In this document: one piece after another, positions 1 to 7,719 of the stretch
Layout: every line of letters starts with the position of its first letter
Numbering within the stretch: the stretch's first letter is position 1
Source of the DNA: Candidatus Nanohaloarchaea archaeon
Lineage (GTDB): Archaea; Nanohalarchaeota; Nanosalinia; Nanosalinales; Nanosalinaceae
Length of the DNA: 64,000 nucleotides
Direction of reading: 5' to 3'
Assembly: GCA_014297435.1 (NCBI GenBank)
Contig: JACOQA010000001.1
Span: forward strand, 215,796-279,795
Translations under genes and position numbers: made by a program
The notes under the pieces: model-generated
What the model was told of the DNA's origin: nothing
The model's database searches: none
The model's input: the letters and a program-made list of their open reading frames with translations, nothing else

Positions 1-137
1 GTAGCAGACCGGTCAAAAAGCATTAAAGCCCCGAAAAATAGTATTCCGGCAATTGTAGACCCGGTCTGATTCATTATCCTTGCGTTTGATTCTGAAACGC
101 TGTCAAGCCTGTTTGTTATCTTGTCAGTAATCTTCAT
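1..137 (-). CDS. Partial small membrane protein, cut by left window edge
   Basis: Reading the minus strand from an ATG at 137 gives 45 open codons that continue past the window edge. The first ~25 residues are polar, with Lys, Asp, Ser and Asn. They are followed by a hydrophobic stretch (GSTIAGILFFGALMLF) that looks like a membrane segment. A purine-rich AGGTG lies about 13 nt upstream of the ATG and could serve as a ribosome binding site. No family can be named from this fragment. Confidence 0.5.
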   Translation of the reverse strand, partial: MKITDKITNRLDSVSESNARIMNQTGSTIAGILFFGALMLFDRSA

Positions 138-400
138 GGGTTCGCCAGCACCTTTTGATTTGAGTATTAGGTAATTTACGGGAAAGGTCTTATCATTCTT
201 TAACGTATTTGATTGGGTTGTTGAGAATGCGGTTTTAGTACAATCATAATTTGTAGGTTGTTAGAACGAGACAGATTAGTAGAAAAATAGGTTATTAACC
301 TGTTAAACATTCTAAGTAGCAGAGCGATGATTTTGGGATGAAAGAGTATCCGTGCCGTGATGCATTTAACTTTTACTAAAGAATAACAACGTGTGATAAT

Positions 401-994
401 ATGGCAGAAAACACTACACCACTTTCAATGAAATCATCAGATGTTTATGCAGAAGGGGAAGTTTCACCGTCAAAAGCAGAACACGTAATGACAACACTAA
501 CGAAAGGAAGTGTTGGAGTTGAATATGACGGTCCAGGAGCACTGGAGGACAAAGAGTTAGTTGAACCAGAAGATGCAGTGGATGTTCTCAATACAGCACT
601 AGGATACAGCTCACAGATGACTCCGGATGAACAACTAGAGAGACGGCAACTGATGGAAGAACTAGGATTCGACAACTCAACATATGGAAGCGGATCAGTC
701 GTCCAAGAACTTGTAGAAGGTCATGGCAAACAAGGAGCCGATACTCCGGTGTATCTGATGGCTGCTTTTGATGAAGAATTGGCAGATAAGGAGTCAGGGA
801 TAGCCTCAGAATACGCGGTTGTAGTTGACGACCTTCAAACCGCAGTTAGATCAACCCAAGAAGATTTTGAAGCCAACCTAAAATTCACGGGAAACATGCT
901 AGGCGAATCAACAAGCCAACGAGATGTGCAAGAATACGCTAGAACCGTCGGCGGAGAACTAAGCGAAGCTTACCAGACAATAGCCGACTTATAG
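401..994 (+). CDS. Hypothetical acidic soluble protein
   Basis: This 197-residue protein is strongly acidic and has no signal peptide, membrane segment or cysteine. The second half (about 100-197) looks mainly helical. I recognise no catalytic motif or family. The ATG at 401 follows a T/A-rich TATA-like element (TTTAACTTTTA, 365-375) at the distance expected for a leaderless transcript, which supports this start. It stands alone, upstream of a minus-strand tRNA. The composition matches the salt-adapted character of the rest of the window. The 263 nt to its left hold only this promoter as far as I can see. Confidence 0.75.
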   Translation: MAENTTPLSMKSSDVYAEGEVSPSKAEHVMTTLTKGSVGVEYDGPGALEDKELVEPEDAVDVLNTALGYSSQMTPDEQLERRQLMEELGFDNSTYGSGSVVQELVEGHGKQGADTPVYLMAAFDEELADKESGIASEYAVVVDDLQTAVRSTQEDFEANLKFTGNMLGESTSQRDVQEYARTVGGELSEAYQTIADL

Positions 995-1071
995 ATAAAG
1001 AAAAAACCCAACTTCATTTTTACTTTCTTCCTATCTGTAGAATGTGAAGACAATATAGTTCAGTACAGGTT

Positions 1072-1146
1072 TGGACTCTCCGGGATTTGAACCCGGGGCC
1101 TTCTGCTTGCGAAGCAGATGCTCGTCCCAAGCTGAGCTAAGAGCCC
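1072..1146 (-). tRNA. tRNA-Ala (anticodon CGC)
   Basis: The minus strand folds as a complete cloverleaf: a 7-bp acceptor GGGCTCT/AGAGTCC, D-stem GCTC/GAGC, anticodon stem TCTGC/GCAGA around loop TTCGCAA (anticodon CGC), and T-arm CCGGG-TTCAAAT-CCCGG. The third acceptor pair is G-U, which is the universal identity determinant of alanine tRNA and supports the assignment. There is no intron at 37/38. CCA is not encoded. It reads GCG codons. Confidence 0.96.
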
Positions 1147-1185
1147 TTCCCTCCAAAAAGGAGATGATGTAGAAAAGTTAAAAAC

Positions 1186-1806
1186 TCAGTTCTGGTCTTC
1201 CTGGATCTCCAGAGGTAATTCTTTGTCTTCACGGATTCCGGTAGTCATCACAAGTTTGAGACCTTCTTTGACCGAGATGTCTACATCCTCTACGTTGTCT
1301 TCTTCAGCGATTATTAGGTGTCCGGCTGTAGGATTGGGGCTTTGTGGTATGAAGATGTTGATTTTTTCTCCAAGTTCCTCGGGGGAGTCTCCTGTTACAA
1401 ATCCTATGCTTTCGATACCTTCTCTAGGATATTCTACTAGTACGACGCGCTGGTACCTGCTTTTTTCCACCATAGAGTTAGCAAGATGTCTGACAGAGAA
1501 ATAGATTGTTCTTACTAGTGGTATGAGGTTGATGGCTCTTCCTCCGCCGCCCAGTATTCTTCTTCCAAAGGTGCTGGCTGCTAATAGACCTATGAAAGTC
1601 ACAAGTGTGATTATTGTAAGCCCGGTTAGTAGTTGTGCTACTAGTTCTATGTTTGCCGTATACCGAGCTAGACCTAGGTTGATAACTATAGGGTTGATAA
1701 TGCCCAGAGCCCAGGTGAAAACAAGTTTTAGAACGAATATTGTAACAGCTAAAGGAGCTAGAATTATTGCGCCGGTGATAAACGAGTTTTTGAGCTTGTA
1801 TCTCAT
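1186..1806 (-). CDS. DUF502 family membrane protein
   Basis: This 206-residue protein has two hydrophobic segments (about 9-35 and 55-80), then a conserved soluble part containing the family-typical stretch PLVRTIYFSVRHL. This matches the DUF502 family, membrane proteins widespread in bacteria and archaea with no established biochemical role. The length is normal for the family. The C-terminus is acidic. It lies 38 nt downstream of a small two-helix membrane protein on the same strand, so the two may be co-transcribed from the promoter near 2056. The family call is firm, but no function can be given. Confidence 0.88.
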   Translation of the reverse strand: MRYKLKNSFITGAIILAPLAVTIFVLKLVFTWALGIINPIVINLGLARYTANIELVAQLLTGLTIITLVTFIGLLAASTFGRRILGGGGRAINLIPLVRTIYFSVRHLANSMVEKSRYQRVVLVEYPREGIESIGFVTGDSPEELGEKINIFIPQSPNPTAGHLIIAEEDNVEDVDISVKEGLKLVMTTGIREDKELPLEIQEDQN

Positions 1807-1844
1807 GCTAACAACAGGTCTTTTCTATGGTATAAACCTTGTGT

Positions 1845-2030
1845 TCAGCTCGAATGTTTTGAGTAGTATTTTGAAACAATACTTACAAGAACAACCATCA
1901 ATGTCGCGAAAACAATTAAACCCTCTACTAGACCGATAGTAGTGATGGCTACAGCTGTTAAAACCATTATAGACAAGTTCAGGATGGAGAATACAGCGAA
2001 AAGTTTGGTCGCCCTGCGGTCGATCTCCAT
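1845..2030 (-). CDS. Small two-helix membrane protein
   Basis: The protein has 61 residues from the ATG at 2030. A TTG five codons upstream is also in frame, but the ATG fits the TATA box at 2054-2059 (about 27 nt) for a leaderless message. Two hydrophobic helices, about residues 10-30 and 33-52, are flanked by basic residues (RR near the N-terminus, KYYSK near the C-terminus). This suggests a hairpin with both ends in the cytoplasm. No family is recognised. It is probably co-transcribed with the DUF502 gene downstream. Confidence 0.65.
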   Translation of the reverse strand: MEIDRRATKLFAVFSILNLSIMVLTAVAITTIGLVEGLIVFATLMVVLVSIVSKYYSKHSS

Positions 2031-2053
2031 ACTCAATAAAAACAAGTCCGGGG

Positions 2054-2059
2054 TTTAAA
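2054..2059. promoter_or_regulatory. Shared palindromic TATA box for divergent genes
   Basis: TTTAAA sits inside GGGTTTAAATC. Its centre is about 29 nt before the ATG at 2086 on the plus strand and about 27 nt before the ATG at 2030 on the minus strand. Both distances fit archaeal TATA-to-start spacing for leaderless transcripts, so one symmetrical element may serve both genes. Confidence 0.5.
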
Positions 2060-2085
2060 TCTCTACAGCTAAATAATAGGGAAAT

Positions 2086-2292
2086 ATGAGTTTGTTACAC
2101 GCAGCAATCGGTTTTTTCGCCGGAACATTCGTAGGTCTTGGGCTATCAGTGCTCTACATTAGGTGGAAAATAAGGTCCCAGCTCGGCGCCATGCAGCAGC
2201 AGATGGACTCGATGTTTGAAGCAACAGAAGCGATGAACGATTCTTTTGATGATATCGAGGAAGCTGATTTTGAAGAAAAAGAAGAGGAGTAG
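2086..2292 (+). CDS. Small single-pass membrane protein with acidic tail
   Basis: The protein has 68 residues: an N-terminal hydrophobic helix (about 5-27), a basic patch (RWKIRSQ), then an amphipathic and finally very acidic tail ending in a run of Glu. The charge pattern suggests the N-terminus outside and the tail in the cytoplasm. The overall look is like small YneF/YtxH-type membrane proteins, but the similarity is too weak for a family call. It starts from the divergent promoter at 2056. Its stop lies 4 nt before the stop of the convergent DUF378 gene. Confidence 0.65.
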   Translation: MSLLHAAIGFFAGTFVGLGLSVLYIRWKIRSQLGAMQQQMDSMFEATEAMNDSFDDIEEADFEEKEEE

Positions 2293-2296
2293 AGAG

Positions 2297-2530
2297 CTAT
2301 TCCATCTCCGATATCTTGTAGCCGAACCAGATCTGGTAGAGACCTGAAAGCCCTACAAGCAGGTAAACTGTTGCCTCAAGCGTCCCTTCCATAACGTCTC
2401 CAAACAGCATGGCTACAAGGTTCCAGTTGCTCTCGAAGAAGTATCCTAGGCCGATAAGACCCCAGTTCAAGGCACCTATAATCACAAGGGTCAGGGTTGC
2501 CCAGTCTAGGAAGTTCAAGTTTCTATTCAT
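2297..2530 (-). CDS. DUF378 family membrane protein
   Basis: This 77-residue protein carries the DUF378 signature: an N-terminal LDWATLTLVIIGALNWGLIG segment, then a second hydrophobic helix ending VYLLVGLSGLYQI. Members are small two-helix membrane proteins found in bacteria and archaea, with no known activity. The length is typical. An AGGTGATC sequence about 10 nt upstream of the ATG is a good Shine-Dalgarno match, so this gene probably has a leader rather than a leaderless start. It is convergent with the small acidic-tailed membrane protein at 2086. Confidence 0.9.
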   Translation of the reverse strand: MNRNLNFLDWATLTLVIIGALNWGLIGLGYFFESNWNLVAMLFGDVMEGTLEATVYLLVGLSGLYQIWFGYKISEME

Positions 2531-2595
2531 AAAGTTTGATCACCTGTGAGGTTTTCCTACTTCCCGAGTTATAAGCAACGCTGTACTCTATCTAA

Positions 2596-2958
2596 CTATT
2601 TCCCGTTTTCAAGTCTTTCAGCGGTCTTCTCCATCTCATCAGAGATTGAGTGAAGCTGCTCGATGAAAGCCTCTGTCTTCGCATTGTACTGCTCGTCGAT
2701 CTCAATGTTTCTCAACGATTTACGTACATGAGCCTCTTTTACCTTCGCCATCATCTCTGCATCGTCCATAGTCTGGTCGATAATCTCGTCCAGAAGCTCG
2801 GAGAGAACACAGTTTATGACGTGTGGAACATCTCCGTCTAGTGTCTGTTCCTCGTCCATGTTTTCTCTTAGAAGTCGTGCGATCCTCCCCTCAGATAATG
2901 CAAGATCGGAGTTTTCCAGCTGACCGTAGTTGTCAGGTACAAGCTTCTCTAAATTCAT
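2596..2958 (-). CDS. Hypothetical helical protein
   Basis: This 120-residue protein is mostly alpha-helical by composition and has no membrane segment. Its middle (VINCVLSELLDEIIDQTM, followed by EMMAKVKEAHVRKSLRNIEID) has a heptad-like pattern of hydrophobic residues. The C-terminal 40 residues could form a coiled coil. I recognise no family. It lies 23 nt downstream of another helical minus-strand gene (2982-3425), so the two are probably one transcript. Confidence 0.65.
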   Translation of the reverse strand: MNLEKLVPDNYGQLENSDLALSEGRIARLLRENMDEEQTLDGDVPHVINCVLSELLDEIIDQTMDDAEMMAKVKEAHVRKSLRNIEIDEQYNAKTEAFIEQLHSISDEMEKTAERLENGK

Positions 2959-2981
2959 AGAACTGTATGGAGAAGAAAAAT

Positions 2982-3425
2982 TTAAACGGGTTCAGTCTTG
3001 AATCCACCGTTCCCGTTTCTCCAGTTCTTCTCATTCCTCTCCAAAGGATCTGCTATTATCTCATCATCAGTCATTTCATAACACTCAAGTATAAAGTCGG
3101 CTCTAACGTCTGTATAATTTTCGTAGACCTCCTTCGCCGATTCCCGAACATCTTGAGCTTTAACACCATCTCTGGGAGATTCAAGGTGATCGGAGACATC
3201 TTTAAGCTTATTAATTATACTACTTAGTTGTCTCATTCTTTCCTCTGTCGCAATAAGTGTTTCAGCCGCTTTATCGGTTTCCTCGCAGTACTGTCCTGTT
3301 TCAACTCCTGTCGTCTCCTTGTACTGTTCCAAGGTATCAAGATATGTGTTGAAGACATGTTCTGCGATACCGAGTTCGGCTTTTGCTGTCTCAACTTTGC
3401 TGTATAGCTCTGAGATGTCCGTCAA
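2982..3425 (-). CDS. Hypothetical coiled-coil protein
   Basis: This 147-residue acidic, helical protein has three stretches of likely coiled coil (about 3-45, 50-85 and 95-125) and no membrane segment. The start is a TTG at 3425, supported by GGGTCC some 6 nt upstream and a TATA-like TTATTTAAC about 40 nt upstream. No ATG or GTG closer to the promoter fits as well. It precedes another helical hypothetical gene by 23 nt, suggesting a two-gene operon. No family is recognised. Confidence 0.6.
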   Translation of the reverse strand: MTDISELYSKVETAKAELGIAEHVFNTYLDTLEQYKETTGVETGQYCEETDKAAETLIATEERMRQLSSIINKLKDVSDHLESPRDGVKAQDVRESAKEVYENYTDVRADFILECYEMTDDEIIADPLERNEKNWRNGNGGFKTEPV

Positions 3426-3493
3426 GTGTAGGACCCTTCGAAGTCTTGGTTTGGATCAAGTTAAATAATTTAGGGCGAAAAGTCAGGTTACAA

Positions 3494-3568
3494 GCCCGAA
3501 TGGTGTAGTCTGGCCAATCATTTTGCCCTCTCGAGGCAAAGACCCGAGTTCAAATCTCGGTTCGGGCA
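3494..3568 (+). tRNA. tRNA-Glu (anticodon CTC)
   Basis: A full cloverleaf is visible: acceptor GCCCGAA/TTCGGGC, anticodon stem TTGCC/GGCAA with loop CTCTCGA (anticodon CTC), and T-arm CGAG-TTCAAAT-CTCG followed by A73. The D-arm sequence GTGTAGTCTGGCCAATCAT is very like archaeal tRNA-Glu and tRNA-Asp. There is no intron and no encoded CCA. It reads GAG codons. Confidence 0.95.
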
Positions 3569-3668
3569 TGGTTCATATAGTTAAACACTCTCCGGTTATA
3601 GTTTCTAAACTTTATGCTCCTGGCAGCTTCCTAGAAATGAAAAGAAAAAGATTTGATGCGGATTTCTG

Positions 3669-4598
3669 TTAACCCTCAAATAGTTCGTTGATTTCGTCCC
3701 TGTGTCTCTTGGTCTCGAATGTTCCTGTTCCGGCAGTTTTCTGAATCTCTTTCTTATTCATATCGGTCTCGTTTTCCAGTATTACCGATGATACGATTCT
3801 AGGATCTTTGCCAGAGATTGTGAGGTTCATTAGATCTTCCTCATAATCGTCCGGAACTCTTTCTGAAAGTATCTCTGCTGTTTTTTCAGCACCTAGCCCG
3901 TCTTCGCCATACATCAGGTCTTGAATCTGTCGGTTCGGCACAAATGAAACGCCCTCCTCTTTCAGACCTTCATCATTCACGAAAAACTCTATTGCTTGAG
4001 AAGTCTTCTTAGGCTCAGAAGACGAAGCAATTTTGTCCGCAAACACTCCGGAATGTTTTTCAATAGCCTTAGCAGCCTCTTTAGGTTTATTGCTACTGTA
4101 AATTTCGTCTCTAAATTCTTCCCCGGCTATTTCTTCTGCTTCAAGGTATTTTTCTACTCTTGAAGCATTTCTAGCTACGCGGGAGTTACTTGCGTTGAAA
4201 ACTTCTGCAGCTTCGTCAGGCGTGTTTTCCGTCAAAACACTGTAGATTCCTGCAGTATATGTTTTTGCTTTCCCGCCGTCTTCTTCGATATGGTTGTCGA
4301 TTAAGGTATGGAATTTTTCAGGAACTAATGCCTTATATCCTTCTACAACGTCTGAATTATCTTCGCCGTAGCCTAGTGCTTCACCTGTTTCTCTTACTGT
4401 TACTGGAGTTACTCCTGCCTTATCAGCAGCCTCCTTCTGATTTAGGTCTTCTTCATAGTGTAGCACGGCACCAATAGCTCCGGAGGCTTTTCTACCTGAA
4501 GCCACAGCATCGTATACTTCTTGCTCATAGCCTTCGGGTATGTTTTCTAACGTCTCGTCTGGTATCAACTGTCGAACCTTGTTTTCATCTAGACCCAT
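3669..4598 (-). CDS. TFB-like protein built of degenerate cyclin/TFIIB repeats
   Basis: The protein has 309 residues from the ATG at 4598. This start is chosen over upstream codons because a strong TATA box lies about 27 nt away. Residues ~25-75 contain a TFIIB core-type helix-turn-helix: SGRKASGAIGAVL, then NQKEAADKAGVTPVTVRE, matching the second cyclin repeat of TFB. Residues ~252-305 repeat the pattern (SGKDPRIVSSVIL, NKKEIQKTAGTGTFETK). Two weaker copies appear at ~90-150 and ~160-210. There is no N-terminal zinc ribbon, so it cannot recruit polymerase like a standard TFB. It could be a DNA-binding regulator derived from TFB. The repeat call is by eye. Confidence 0.6.
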   Translation of the reverse strand: MGLDENKVRQLIPDETLENIPEGYEQEVYDAVASGRKASGAIGAVLHYEEDLNQKEAADKAGVTPVTVRETGEALGYGEDNSDVVEGYKALVPEKFHTLIDNHIEEDGGKAKTYTAGIYSVLTENTPDEAAEVFNASNSRVARNASRVEKYLEAEEIAGEEFRDEIYSSNKPKEAAKAIEKHSGVFADKIASSSEPKKTSQAIEFFVNDEGLKEEGVSFVPNRQIQDLMYGEDGLGAEKTAEILSERVPDDYEEDLMNLTISGKDPRIVSSVILENETDMNKKEIQKTAGTGTFETKRHRDEINELFEG

Positions 4599-4623
4599 GA
4601 TAATTACTCTACCGTAACAAAAA

Positions 4624-4631
4624 TTTATAAA
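4624..4631 (-). promoter_or_regulatory. TATA box of the TFB-like gene
   Basis: TTTATAAA, read on the minus strand within GAATTTATAAATTT, is a near-ideal archaeal TATA box. Its centre lies about 28 nt upstream of the ATG at 4598, implying a leaderless transcript and fixing that start codon. Confidence 0.65.
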
Positions 4632-4669
4632 TTCTTTTTCAGAAGTAGAAGAGAAAAAATGAGTCAATT

Positions 4670-6271
4670 CTAGTCTTTTTTCTCAAACCTCACTGACTGG
4701 TTTTCTCCAATCTCTATCTTGTTTACTAATTCTCCGTTCTCCATAACGACTACGTTCCATACTCCTTCAGTTGTTTCTCCTGAGGTCTGGTTGCCTTCTG
4801 TTGGTGTTCCGTTCTCAACTTCTTCGTTCTGTAGGAAGTCAATGATCTGCTGATCTGTTTCAGCGTTTATGACGTCGCCGCTCTGTGCATTGACGAATGA
4901 GGTAAATGCTATTCCGGCGGAGTCAAGCGGAACCACTCTGACCTGCCAGTAGAGCTGGTCGTTAACAACCACGGGGATTGGCTCTGAAGGTTTGAAACCG
5001 GTTTGAACGTTTTCGCTGGAGCTTGATATGTCCGCCCAGTTCACCTTCGAGTTCGCCTTCCTTACGTAGTTGGTTGCTTTGTTTGCTCCTAGAAGCGCCT
5101 CACTTCTGTTAAGCTTTAGTACGGAGTAGTCTCCGGTATCTGCATCGATCGTCCAGATCTGGAAGAGTCCCTGAGCGTTTCCGTAAGGTTCGGCTGCTAC
5201 GAAAAGTTTCACGCCTTCTTGTGTCAGGATCGTGAACGGCTGATCGTTTCCTACCCCTGGAACTCCAGCAACTTCCAACTGATCTCTGTGCGTAAACCAG
5301 GCGTTGATAATACCGTTCTTGTAAGCTAAAGAACTTACCTTCTTTTTCGCTAGGTCGTAAGGATAGAGTCTCTGGTCTTGAAGCACTTCGTTCTGTCTTG
5401 CTTCTTCAGGTTCCAGAAAGTCGATGTTTCCTTCAGGGTTTACCAGTGCGACTCCAGACCAGTCAGGTGTCGTGTAGAATATTGGCGAGTCGAAGTGGAA
5501 CTCGTAGTCCTTGTAAGGAACTGCGATGTAGGTCTTTCCATCGTGTTCGATGTTGATAGGATCTTCGTACTTAACCCAGTACTTCTCTTTCTTCAAACGC
5601 CACATCACGTTGTCGGTTACTCCCATTCCAAGTCCTGCTTCCATTTCGTCCTCCGTGTAGCTGATTCTCTTGTTCTGGGTTGTCATGTCTACGAAGGTTG
5701 CTCCTTTCTGCTCCAACGCAAAGTAGTTGTAGAGTCCGTCAGGTTTTTTCGGCATCGACCAGTAAGGCGTTCCGTTATCCGAGATAGAGATATCTGCGTC
5801 GCCTAAAGTATATCTAGGTGTTTGGAGAGAGTTTGATGCGTACTCCTCTGCAACCGATTTAGGTAGGACGCGTGGTCTCTGCGGGTCGATATCCGGCAAA
5901 CTCTGCAATTTGTTAGCGTTATCCTGAACTTCTCCTGCGAGTTCCTCCATCTCAAAAGCGTTTGAGAGAGGCATTCCAAATACTAGTAGAGGCACTAGTA
6001 GTACTGAGATCCCTAGAAGCCATACGTTGGCTCTTCCTGCATCGAACTGTTCTTCGGAGTCAAGTGCTTGTAGTTTTTCAGCAAGAGTCTTTCCTGCTAT
6101 CGCAACTCCGAGTACTGTTAGACCAGCTACCTGCAGCAGATACGGGTTTGAATATATGCCGATCAGCATGCCATGTAGCCATGGTCTGAAGAAGTAGGTC
6201 AGACCTCCGAGGATAATTATTGGTGTTAGCAAACCGATTATTTTTCCGGCTTCAAGCTCTTTTAGTTTCAT
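4670..6271 (-). CDS. Large membrane-anchored extracytoplasmic protein
   Basis: The protein has 533 residues. Three or four hydrophobic helices lie in the first ~105 residues (about 11-28, 43-60 and 84-104). A large hydrophilic domain of about 400 residues follows, rich in aromatic residues and beta-type patterns. Motifs seen include YWVKYEDP, SPIFYTTPDWSG and LLGANKATNYVRKA. The tail (about 485-533) is low-complexity with Thr, Gly and Glu. The domain is probably outside the cell. I cannot assign a family. A TATA-like AATAAAAC about 27 nt upstream of the ATG (6295-6302) and TAGGT just before it support the start. It ends 2 nt from the upstream end of the TFB-like reading frame. Confidence 0.7.
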   Translation of the reverse strand: MKLKELEAGKIIGLLTPIIILGGLTYFFRPWLHGMLIGIYSNPYLLQVAGLTVLGVAIAGKTLAEKLQALDSEEQFDAGRANVWLLGISVLLVPLLVFGMPLSNAFEMEELAGEVQDNANKLQSLPDIDPQRPRVLPKSVAEEYASNSLQTPRYTLGDADISISDNGTPYWSMPKKPDGLYNYFALEQKGATFVDMTTQNKRISYTEDEMEAGLGMGVTDNVMWRLKKEKYWVKYEDPINIEHDGKTYIAVPYKDYEFHFDSPIFYTTPDWSGVALVNPEGNIDFLEPEEARQNEVLQDQRLYPYDLAKKKVSSLAYKNGIINAWFTHRDQLEVAGVPGVGNDQPFTILTQEGVKLFVAAEPYGNAQGLFQIWTIDADTGDYSVLKLNRSEALLGANKATNYVRKANSKVNWADISSSSENVQTGFKPSEPIPVVVNDQLYWQVRVVPLDSAGIAFTSFVNAQSGDVINAETDQQIIDFLQNEEVENGTPTEGNQTSGETTEGVWNVVVMENGELVNKIEIGENQSVRFEKKD

Positions 6272-6344
6272 ACCTAGTTATTGTAGGTAAGGATGTTTTA
6301 TTCTTCCGGAAAGATTATTGAACTTATCAGTTCATTCATGAGTT

Positions 6345-7103
6345 ATGATTCTTGACAAGATACTTTTTAGCACATCAATCTACTTCCAGACAATAAGGTT
6401 TGGAGCTGCTTTTATCCTCGGAATGTTGTTCACGCGGGCGGTGCTGATGCCTGTCTCCGGACGGCTTTTCTCTAAAAGACCGGGCAAGAAAGCAGAGCAC
6501 TCCGCAGAAAACATAACAGGGCTTCTAGGCATATTCGTAACTGTAGTTCTATCTTTACAGGTAGGAGGGTTCGGTAACCTTCTGACACTTGTAGGAACTA
6601 TAGCAGCTGCGGCAACAGTAGCTATCGGATTCGGTATGAGAGATCAAGTTTCTAGTGTGATCGCAGGATTCTTCCTCTACACAGACAATCCGTTCCTCAG
6701 AGGCGACTACATCAAGGTAAACGAAACAGAGGGAAGAGTGAAAGAAATTAATTTGAGGACAACAGTTCTCAACGGTCATAACTCGGAAAAACAGATAGTT
6801 CCAAACAGCATCCTGACTACAAACAACGTCAAGAACTTTACGAAAGCCGAGAGAACCAAGCTAAGCCTTGAGTTTAAAGGAGAAGCTTCGGAAGAATTCG
6901 AGCAGAAAATCCTTGACATAATTAAAGAGGAGGAAGAGATTCTTGGAAGACCTGAACCTGAAATTGTCTATACAGGTTTAGATGATGGAAAACCTGTTAT
7001 GCAGGTTCATTCCTGGGTAAAAGAATCCGCTGACTACAGAAAAATACGTTCAAACGTTTACAGAAAAATCGCCCCACTTATCGAAGATAAAGAAGAGGAG
7101 TAG
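6345..7103 (+). CDS. Small-conductance mechanosensitive channel (MscS family)
   Basis: The protein has 252 residues. Three hydrophobic helices precede the conserved pore-lining segment, about residues 70-105 (GTIAAAATVAIGFGMRDQVSSVIAGFF). The MscS beta domain follows, with GDYIKVNETEGRVKEINLRTT and the IVPNS motif, then a short C-terminal alpha/beta domain. Members open under membrane tension and release solutes on osmotic downshift, which suits a halophile. It is about 30 residues shorter than E. coli MscS. A second, smaller MscS-like gene lies at 50815-51351. The gene runs into msrA, 31 nt downstream, and may share its transcript. Confidence 0.92.
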   Translation: MILDKILFSTSIYFQTIRFGAAFILGMLFTRAVLMPVSGRLFSKRPGKKAEHSAENITGLLGIFVTVVLSLQVGGFGNLLTLVGTIAAAATVAIGFGMRDQVSSVIAGFFLYTDNPFLRGDYIKVNETEGRVKEINLRTTVLNGHNSEKQIVPNSILTTNNVKNFTKAERTKLSLEFKGEASEEFEQKILDIIKEEEEILGRPEPEIVYTGLDDGKPVMQVHSWVKESADYRKIRSNVYRKIAPLIEDKEEE

Positions 7104-7134
7104 TCTTTAACCCTGTCAATGAACATGTTTAGGT

Positions 7135-7683
7135 ATGAGTCTGGAGAAAGCAAGTTTCGGAATGGGATGTTTCTGGAGTCCTGAAGCCTTATTTGGATCG
7201 ACCAAAGGCGTTAAGAGGACTAAAGTAGGTTACTCGGGAGGCGAAAAGGATGATCCCGACTACCACCACTTAGGAAGACACACAGAAACCGTTCAGATAG
7301 AGTTTGATCCTGAGATAATCTCTTACGATGAACTTCTCGAGATATTCTGGGGCAACCATGATTTCGGTGAGAAAAGGAAGGATCAGTACCGTTCTGTAAT
7401 ATTTTTCCACTCCGAATCTCAGAGGAAGAAGGCTGAAGGATCGATGAGAGAGAATACAGAGACAGATCTGGAGCCGATGACTGTTTTCTACGATGCGGAG
7501 AACTACCACCAAAAGTTTAGACTAAGGCATTCTCCTTTGGCAGACTTCTTTGATAGTCCTGAGGAGATCAAGAGTTCGGAACTGGCTGCTAGATTAAACG
7601 CATTTGCGGGGGGAAAACTCACCAAGAAAGAGCTGGACGAATTAATCGAGTTGCCTGCCGAGATAGCTCAGAAGCTTGACTGA
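7135..7683 (+). CDS. msrA: Peptide methionine-S-sulfoxide reductase MsrA
   Basis: The protein has 182 residues and carries the MsrA signature GMGCFWSPE with catalytic Cys12, then VGYSGG, HTETVQIEFDP and FWGNHDF. It reduces the S-epimer of oxidised methionine in proteins and free methionine, using a thiol reductant. The length is within the family range. I see no clear C-terminal resolving cysteines, so the recycling step may use an external thiol. A superoxide dismutase at 34.3 kb is another oxidative-stress gene in the window. The start at 7135 is a normal ATG just before the conserved N-terminal strand. Confidence 0.95.
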   Translation: MSLEKASFGMGCFWSPEALFGSTKGVKRTKVGYSGGEKDDPDYHHLGRHTETVQIEFDPEIISYDELLEIFWGNHDFGEKRKDQYRSVIFFHSESQRKKAEGSMRENTETDLEPMTVFYDAENYHQKFRLRHSPLADFFDSPEEIKSSELAARLNAFAGGKLTKKELDELIELPAEIAQKLD

Positions 7684-7687
7684 AAAC

Positions 7688-7695
7688 CTATATAC
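7688..7695 (+). promoter_or_regulatory. TATA box of the DUF389 gene
   Basis: CTATATAC lies about 28 nt upstream of the GTG at 7720. It overlaps the msrA stop region, suggesting the DUF389 gene has its own leaderless transcript starting near the GTG. Confidence 0.5.
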
Positions 7696-7719
7696 ATAGG
7701 TTCGTCTCAATTCTAGACT

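Noticed and set aside
1523-1939. Long plus-strand frame antisense to DUF502
   Set aside because: It overlaps two well-supported minus-strand membrane genes and has no recognisable domain; typical of antisense frames.
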